From NCBI GenBank assembly GCA_902801365.1, contig CADCHY010000019.1:1-57492 (forward strand): a stretch of 57,492 nucleotides of DNA. Direction: 5' to 3'. A model generated the notes under the pieces. It did no database searches. It was not told the DNA's origin and saw only the letters and a program-made list of their open reading frames with translations. Below, in pieces: positions 52,564 to 57,492 of this stretch (positions are counted from its first letter, which is position 1; every line of letters starts with the position of its first letter). The stretch comes from an uncultured Succiniclasticum sp. (GTDB lineage: Bacteria > Bacillota > Negativicutes > Acidaminococcales > Acidaminococcaceae). Both the position numbers and the translations under genes were made by a program.

Positions 52564-54651
52564 ATGGTTAATGTCCCGAAATTATTTGGCAGTCTTACAT
52601 TTAATGAACGGGTGATGAAGGACCGGCTTCCGGCCAAGACTTTCCGCACGTTCCGCAAAATGGTGGAGGAAGGCCTGCCCCTGACCCGGGAGCTGGCCGA
52701 TATGATGGCTTACGCCATGAAAGACTGGGCACTGGAAAACGGCTGCACCCATTTCACCCACTGGTTCCAGCCTATGACGGGGATTACGGCGGAAAAGCAC
52801 GACAGCTTTATCGCCCCGGCAGCGGACGGCCGGGTCATCATGGACTTCTCCGGGAAAGATCTGATCCAGAGCGAGCCGGACGCGTCCAGCTTCCCGTCCG
52901 GCGGTCTGCGCGCCACCTTTGAAGCCCGCGGCTACACTGCCTGGGATCCTACGAGCTATGCGTTTATCAAAGACGACTGTTTGTATATTCCTACCGCGTT
53001 CTGTTCCTACACCGGGGATGTGCTGGACAAGAAGACCCCGCTTTTGCGTTCCATAGCCATATTAAGCGAAGCGGCCAAACGGTTGCTGGCTATTCTCGGA
53101 ATACATACTGAAAAAGTCATCACCAACGTGGGCCCGGAACAGGAGTATTTTCTGGTAGACAAGGCCATGTGGGAAAAACGGAAGGACCTGGTCTTTGCGG
53201 GCCGCACCCTGTTCGGGGCCAAGCCGCCCAAAGGACAGGAGATGGAAGACCATTATTTCGGTGCCATCAAGCCCAAGGTGAAAGCCTTTATGGCAGAACT
53301 GGACGAAGAATTGTGGAAGCTGGGCATTCCGGCCAAAACGGAGCACAACGAAGTGGCTCCTGCCCAGCATGAGCTGGCGCCCGTTTATACTTCCGTGAAT
53401 CTGGCCTGCGACTACAACCAGCTGACCATGGAGTTCATGAAACGCATCGCCTTAAAGCACGACATGGTCTGCCTGCTCCACGAAAAGCCCTTTGACGGTG
53501 TGAACGGCAGCGGCAAGCACAACAACTGGTCGCTCTCCACGCTGGAAGGGAAAAACCTGCTGGATCCCGGCATCGATGCCTATCACAACAACCAGTTCCT
53601 GCTGTTCCTGGCGGCCATCATCAAAGGTATCGATGAATATCAGGACGTGCTGCGCGGCACCGTGGCCAGCGCGGGTAACGATCACCGGCTGGGTGCCAAC
53701 GAAGCGCCGCCGGCCATCGTCAGCATCTTCCTGGGCACGGAACTCACCGGGGTGCTGGAAGCCATTGCCTCCGGGCAGGAGTATAAAACCAACGGCCATA
53801 TCCAGATGAAGCTCAGCGGCAACACCCTGGCCGCGGTGAGCAAAGATAACACGGACCGCAACCGTACCTCTCCCTTTGCCTTTACCGGCAACAAGTTTGA
53901 ATTCCGTATGGCAGGTTCCCAGGCCAGCCTGGCCTGTCCCAACGCCTACCTGAACACCATCGTGGCGGAAGAGCTGGAATGGGTGGCGGATAAACTGGAA
54001 GGCACCGCGCCGGAAGAACTGGACGCCGACGTGAAAAAACTGGTAAAAGAAATCTATCTGGATCACAAGCGCATCGTGTTCAACGGCAACGGTTACACCG
54101 ATGCCTGGGTGGAAGAAGCGGCGAAGCGCGGGCTGTTTAACAATAAATCCACGCCGGAGGCCCTAGCCTGCATGACCAGCAAAAAGAACGTGGATCTGGT
54201 GGTGAAGCACGGCATCTTTACCAAAACGGAAGTGCTGTCCCGTTGCGAAATCCAGTATGAACTGTACAACAAGACTCTGAACATCGAAGCCCTGACCATG
54301 CTTGATATGCTGCATAAAGACCTGCTGCCGGCTGCCAAAAAATATCTGAAAGATTTGTCCGAAACCGCCCTGAACGAGAAAGCGCTGGGGCTGAAACCGG
54401 ACGTGGCATTTTTGAAAAAGCTGCAGGAAGCCACGGTGGCTATGTATAAAGATGGCGAAACCCTGGCGAAAGAACTGGTCAAAGCGGAAGCCATCGAAGA
54501 TCAGAAAAAGGCCAGCGCCGTATATCACAACAAAGTGCTGGCTGCCATGGAAGCGCTGCGTAAGAGCGGCGACGGGGTGGAAGTGCTGCTGGGTAAGGAG
54601 TACCTGCCCTATCCTACCTACGGTGACCTGCTGTTCGGCATTAACAGCTGA
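52564..54651 (+). CDS. glnN: Type III glutamine synthetase (GSIII)
   Basis: A 695-residue GSIII, the long class found in Bacteroides, cyanobacteria and some Firmicutes. Features are MKDWALENGCTHFTHWFQPMTG, SEPDASSFPSGGLRATFEARGYTAWDP (GSIII signature), NVGPEQEYFLVD (metal-binding glutamates), AKTEHNEVAPAQHELAP, KPFDGVNGSGKHNNWS and GNDHRLGANEAPPAI. It makes glutamine from glutamate, ATP and ammonium. It starts 15 nt after glmS with AGGAGAG, so it is cotranscribed; the product feeds GlmS, CarB and GltB. Confidence 0.96.
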   Translation: MVNVPKLFGSLTFNERVMKDRLPAKTFRTFRKMVEEGLPLTRELADMMAYAMKDWALENGCTHFTHWFQPMTGITAEKHDSFIAPAADGRVIMDFSGKDLIQSEPDASSFPSGGLRATFEARGYTAWDPTSYAFIKDDCLYIPTAFCSYTGDVLDKKTPLLRSIAILSEAAKRLLAILGIHTEKVITNVGPEQEYFLVDKAMWEKRKDLVFAGRTLFGAKPPKGQEMEDHYFGAIKPKVKAFMAELDEELWKLGIPAKTEHNEVAPAQHELAPVYTSVNLACDYNQLTMEFMKRIALKHDMVCLLHEKPFDGVNGSGKHNNWSLSTLEGKNLLDPGIDAYHNNQFLLFLAAIIKGIDEYQDVLRGTVASAGNDHRLGANEAPPAIVSIFLGTELTGVLEAIASGQEYKTNGHIQMKLSGNTLAAVSKDNTDRNRTSPFAFTGNKFEFRMAGSQASLACPNAYLNTIVAEELEWVADKLEGTAPEELDADVKKLVKEIYLDHKRIVFNGNGYTDAWVEEAAKRGLFNNKSTPEALACMTSKKNVDLVVKHGIFTKTEVLSRCEIQYELYNKTLNIEALTMLDMLHKDLLPAAKKYLKDLSETALNEKALGLKPDVAFLKKLQEATVAMYKDGETLAKELVKAEAIEDQKKASAVYHNKVLAAMEALRKSGDGVEVLLGKEYLPYPTYGDLLFGINS

Positions 54652-54711
54652 ACATAGCATCACAATAAAGACTCTCTCTTACATTCTATTTTTTCCTTTG
54701 TCTGGACAATG

Positions 54712-54815
54712 CTGCCGGGCAGACGCATCCCGGCAGTGTTGTCACTTTTTTTGCTTTCCCGGACTAACAAAAAGTAACGCCCTTGCTCTTGAAATACAGA
54801 GCAAAGGCGTTTTTT
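54712..54815. terminator. Hairpin plus bidirectional terminator between glnN and carB
   Basis: CTGCCGGG (54712-54719) pairs with CCCGGCAG (54729-54736). Then ACGCCCTTGCTCT (54777-54789) pairs with AGAGCAAAGGCGT (54798-54810), followed by TTTTTT. The reverse strand gives ACTTTTTG after the same stem, serving carB. Confidence 0.85.
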
Positions 54816-54825
54816 AATTGATTTT

Positions 54826-57492
54826 CTATTTCGCGTCAATCGTCGAAATCCCCATAGTCACTTCTTCCAGCACATCCAGCAGCATGCGAACGGTATCCAG
54901 GGAGGTGAGCATTACCACATTGTTCTGGGCTGCTACCCGGCGGATGGCCACGCCGTCGCCGTAGTGGACGCCGGAGAGGATGGCCCGGGTATTGATGACG
55001 TAACTTACGTAGCCGGCGCGAATCGAGTCCAGTATCTCTTCGCTGCCCTCGCTGGGTTTGTGCCGTATCCTGGTGCGGATGCCGTGCTCCCGCAGCACTT
55101 CCCCTGTCAGGGTGCTGGCTTCAATGTTGAACCCCATGTTGTAGAAGCGCCGGATCAGCGGGATGGTTTCTTCCTTGTCTTCGTCTGCCACGCTGACAAC
55201 GATGGCGCCGTAATTTTTAAGGGTCAGGCCGGAGGCAATAAGGGCCTTGAAAGCGGCCCGGTGCAGCTTATCGTCGTAGCCGATGGCTTCCCCGGTGGAC
55301 TTCATTTCCGGTGAAAGGTAGGCGTCCATGCCCCGGAGCTTGGAAAAAGAGAAGGCAGGACACTTTACGTAGTACCGGGTCTTCTCTTTCGGATACCGTT
55401 CGGTGATGCCCTGTTCCCGCAGGGACACGCCTAAAATAGCCAGGGTGCCAATGTCCGCCAGACTGTAACCGGTGGCTTTGGATAAGAAGGGGACGGTCCG
55501 GGAAGAACGTGGGTTTACTTCAATAATATAGACCTGTTCGTTGGCGTCCACGATGAACTGAATGTTGAACAGCCCTTTGATGCCGATGCCCAAACCAAGC
55601 TTCTCCGTATAATCCAATATGGTTTCCTTCACCTTTTCGGACAGGCTGTAGGAAGGATATACGCTGATGGAATCACCGGAATGGACGCCGGTCCGTTCTA
55701 CCAGTTCCATGATGCCGGGCACGAACACGTGCTCCCCGTCGCAGACCGCATCCACTTCCACTTCCTTGCCCCGGATGTATTTATCCACTAAGACGGGTTT
55801 GTCTTCGTCCACTTCTACCGCGGTTTTCAGATAGTCGCGCATATCTTTTTCCTTGCCCACAATCTGCATGGCCCGGCCGCCCAGTACAAAGCTGGGGCGT
55901 ACCAGGACGGGATACCCGATGCGGCGGGCCGCTTCCATGCCGGTCTCGATACTGGTGACGGCTTCGCCCCGGGGCTGAGGGATGTGCAGGGACAGCAGCA
56001 GCTTTTCAAACAGGTCCCGGTTCTCCGCACGGTCGATGGCATCGCAGTCCGTGCCGATAATCTTCACGCCCCGTTCCTTCAGCGGATCCGCCAGGTTGAT
56101 GGCCGTTTGTCCGCCTAAAGTGGCAATGACGCCCTCCGGCTGTTCCAGTTCGATGATGTTCATCACGTCTTCCGGGCAGAGGGGCTCGAAGTACAGTTTG
56201 TCGGAGCAGGTGTAGTCGGTGGAGACCGTTTCCGGATTGTTGTTGATGATGATGGCTTCGTAACCTGCTTTCTGGATGGTCTGCACCGCATGGACGGTGG
56301 AGTAGTCGAACTCTACGCCCTGGCCGATACGGATAGGCCCGGAACCCAGCACTACGATTTTCTTTTTGTCCGAAACACGGGACTCGTTTTCTTCTTCGTA
56401 GGTAGAATAGAAGTAGGGGATATAGCTTTCGAATTCGGAGGCGCAGGTATCAATCATTTTATACACAGGCTTGATACCGTTTTGCTGCCTCAAATTAAAG
56501 ATTTCTGTTTCCGTTTTGTTCCACAGCAGGCCGATTTCTTTATCGGAGAAGCCGTGTTTCTTGGCGACCCACAGTGTGGGGATGTCATCGGGGTGGTTGC
56601 GGATTTCGTTTTCCATTGCCACGATATTCCGGATTTTACGGAGGAAAAACCGGTCGATGGCTGTCTGTCTTGCAATGCTGTCCACTTCGCAGCCCAGACG
56701 GAACAGTTGGGCGATGGCGTAGATCCGGTCGTCCGTGCCGATGCGGATGTACGCAAGGAGTTCTTCCCGGCTCATGGTATCGAACTTGCGCAGATGAATA
56801 TGAAAAGCGCCGATTTCCAGGGAACGGATGCCTTTCAGCAGGCTTTCCTCAAAGGTCCGGCCGATGCTCATCACTTCCCCGGTGGCTTTCATCTGGGTGG
56901 ACAGGGCGTTGTTGGCGTCGGCGAATTTATCGAAGGGGAAGCGGGGCAGCTTGGTCACTACGTAATCCAGCGCGGGTTCAAAGGAGGCGGGGGTGTTGGC
57001 AATCTGTATCTCGTCCAAGGTCATGCCGATGCCGATTTTGGCGGAGACCCGGGCGATAGGATAGCCGCTGGCCTTGGAGGCCAGGGCTGAGGAACGGGAT
57101 ACACGGGGGTTGACTTCGATTAAATAATACTGGAAGGAGTTGGGGTCCAGGGCGAACTGGACGTTGCACCCGCCTTCGATTTTCAGTGCCCGGATGATTT
57201 TCAGGGCGCTGTCCCGAAGCATGTGGTATTCCTTGTTGGTCAGGGTCTGGGACGGGCAGACCACGATGGAATCGCCGGTGTGGATGCCCACCGGGTCCAG
57301 GTTCTCCATGTTGCAGATGGTGATGGCGGTATCGTTCTTATCCCGCATCACTTCATATTCGATTTCCTTGAAGCCTTTGATGCTTTTTTCAATCAGCACT
57401 TCCCGGACGGGAGAAAGTTCCAGGGCATGTTTCATCAAAGGCACGAAATCTGTTTCGTTGTCAGCAAAGCCACCGCCGGTGCCGCCCAGGGT
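54826..57492 (-). CDS. carB: Carbamoyl-phosphate synthase large subunit (N-terminus outside window)
   Basis: 888 codons are visible on the minus strand and the frame stays open to the window edge (TLGGTGGGFADNETDF at the right end), so roughly the first 170-190 residues are missing. Present are the first ATP-grasp domain (VREVLIEKSIKGFKEIEYEVMRD, LIEVNPRVSRSSALASKASG), the oligomerisation domain, the second ATP-grasp half (VVLGSGPIRIGQGVEFDYS, PVLVRPSFVLGGRAMQIV, EVNPRSSRTVPFLSKATG) and the C-terminal MGS-like allosteric domain ending MGISTIDAK. It forms carbamoyl phosphate from bicarbonate, ATP and glutamine-derived ammonia for pyrimidines and arginine. carA is expected upstream, beyond the window. 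Confidence 0.96.
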   Translation of the reverse strand, partial: TLGGTGGGFADNETDFVPLMKHALELSPVREVLIEKSIKGFKEIEYEVMRDKNDTAITICNMENLDPVGIHTGDSIVVCPSQTLTNKEYHMLRDSALKIIRALKIEGGCNVQFALDPNSFQYYLIEVNPRVSRSSALASKASGYPIARVSAKIGIGMTLDEIQIANTPASFEPALDYVVTKLPRFPFDKFADANNALSTQMKATGEVMSIGRTFEESLLKGIRSLEIGAFHIHLRKFDTMSREELLAYIRIGTDDRIYAIAQLFRLGCEVDSIARQTAIDRFFLRKIRNIVAMENEIRNHPDDIPTLWVAKKHGFSDKEIGLLWNKTETEIFNLRQQNGIKPVYKMIDTCASEFESYIPYFYSTYEEENESRVSDKKKIVVLGSGPIRIGQGVEFDYSTVHAVQTIQKAGYEAIIINNNPETVSTDYTCSDKLYFEPLCPEDVMNIIELEQPEGVIATLGGQTAINLADPLKERGVKIIGTDCDAIDRAENRDLFEKLLLSLHIPQPRGEAVTSIETGMEAARRIGYPVLVRPSFVLGGRAMQIVGKEKDMRDYLKTAVEVDEDKPVLVDKYIRGKEVEVDAVCDGEHVFVPGIMELVERTGVHSGDSISVYPSYSLSEKVKETILDYTEKLGLGIGIKGLFNIQFIVDANEQVYIIEVNPRSSRTVPFLSKATGYSLADIGTLAILGVSLREQGITERYPKEKTRYYVKCPAFSFSKLRGMDAYLSPEMKSTGEAIGYDDKLHRAAFKALIASGLTLKNYGAIVVSVADEDKEETIPLIRRFYNMGFNIEASTLTGEVLREHGIRTRIRHKPSEGSEEILDSIRAGYVSYVINTRAILSGVHYGDGVAIRRVAAQNNVVMLTSLDTVRMLLDVLEEVTMGISTIDAK

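Overview
The window looks like a chromosomal segment of an anaerobic, diderm Firmicute of the Negativicutes, probably close to Acidaminococcaceae or Veillonellaceae. This is inferred from gene content only: a two-subunit adenosylcobalamin-dependent methylmalonyl-CoA mutase behind a cobalamin riboswitch, LL-diaminopimelate aminotransferase, type III glutamine synthetase, rubrerythrin, an exported CbiK and a T-box controlled trp operon. No rRNA, tRNA, phage, IS element or CRISPR array was seen.

Layout. 1-5 kb: the start of an amino-acid binding protein (minus strand), a Spx/ArsC-like protein, an FAH-family enzyme, DNA polymerase IV and a lipoprotein phosphoesterase. 4.8-8.0 kb: a partner-switching set (STAS antagonist, serine-kinase-like ATPase, Cache-HAMP-PP2C phosphatase) preceded by a 45-codon TTG-start ORF. 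8.3-13.0 kb: glutamate synthase large subunit. 13.0-21.8 kb: Trp T-box leader, trpDCFBA, a UbiD-UbiX-LpdD-like decarboxylase module and a broken trpB2. 21.9-31.4 kb: an aspartoacylase-like enzyme, an orphan iron-type binding protein, a MATE exporter, and a five-gene peptide/nickel ABC transporter whose binding-protein gene sits behind a structured leader with a terminator. 31.6-37.8 kb: a His-rich, four-HMA Zn/Cd-type P1B ATPase behind a palindromic operator, then two frameshifted binding-protein genes. 37.9-41.3 kb: rubrerythrin, exported CbiK, a small coiled protein and a second orphan iron-type binding protein. 41.6-48.1 kb: cobalamin riboswitch, mutA, mutB, meaB. 48.2-54.7 kb: a long imperfect palindrome, a small unknown gene, dapL, glmS and glnN, with near-identical hairpin-terminator elements in front of dapL and glmS. 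54.8 kb to the end: carB (minus strand, truncated by the window edge).

The genes cover nitrogen assimilation (gltB, glnN, glmS, carB), tryptophan and DAP synthesis, the B12-dependent succinate-propionate route, and metal and peptide transport. RNA-level control is prominent: a T-box, a cobalamin riboswitch, one unidentified structured leader (25.87-26.01 kb) and the repeated GCAACAAAG hairpin terminators (49.14 and 50.62 kb). Three genes (trpB2, an SBP_bac_3 and an SBP_bac_5 lipoprotein) each carry one internal deletion of length 2 modulo 3 and have a functional relative elsewhere in the window, so they are probably decaying duplicates unless the assembly is wrong.
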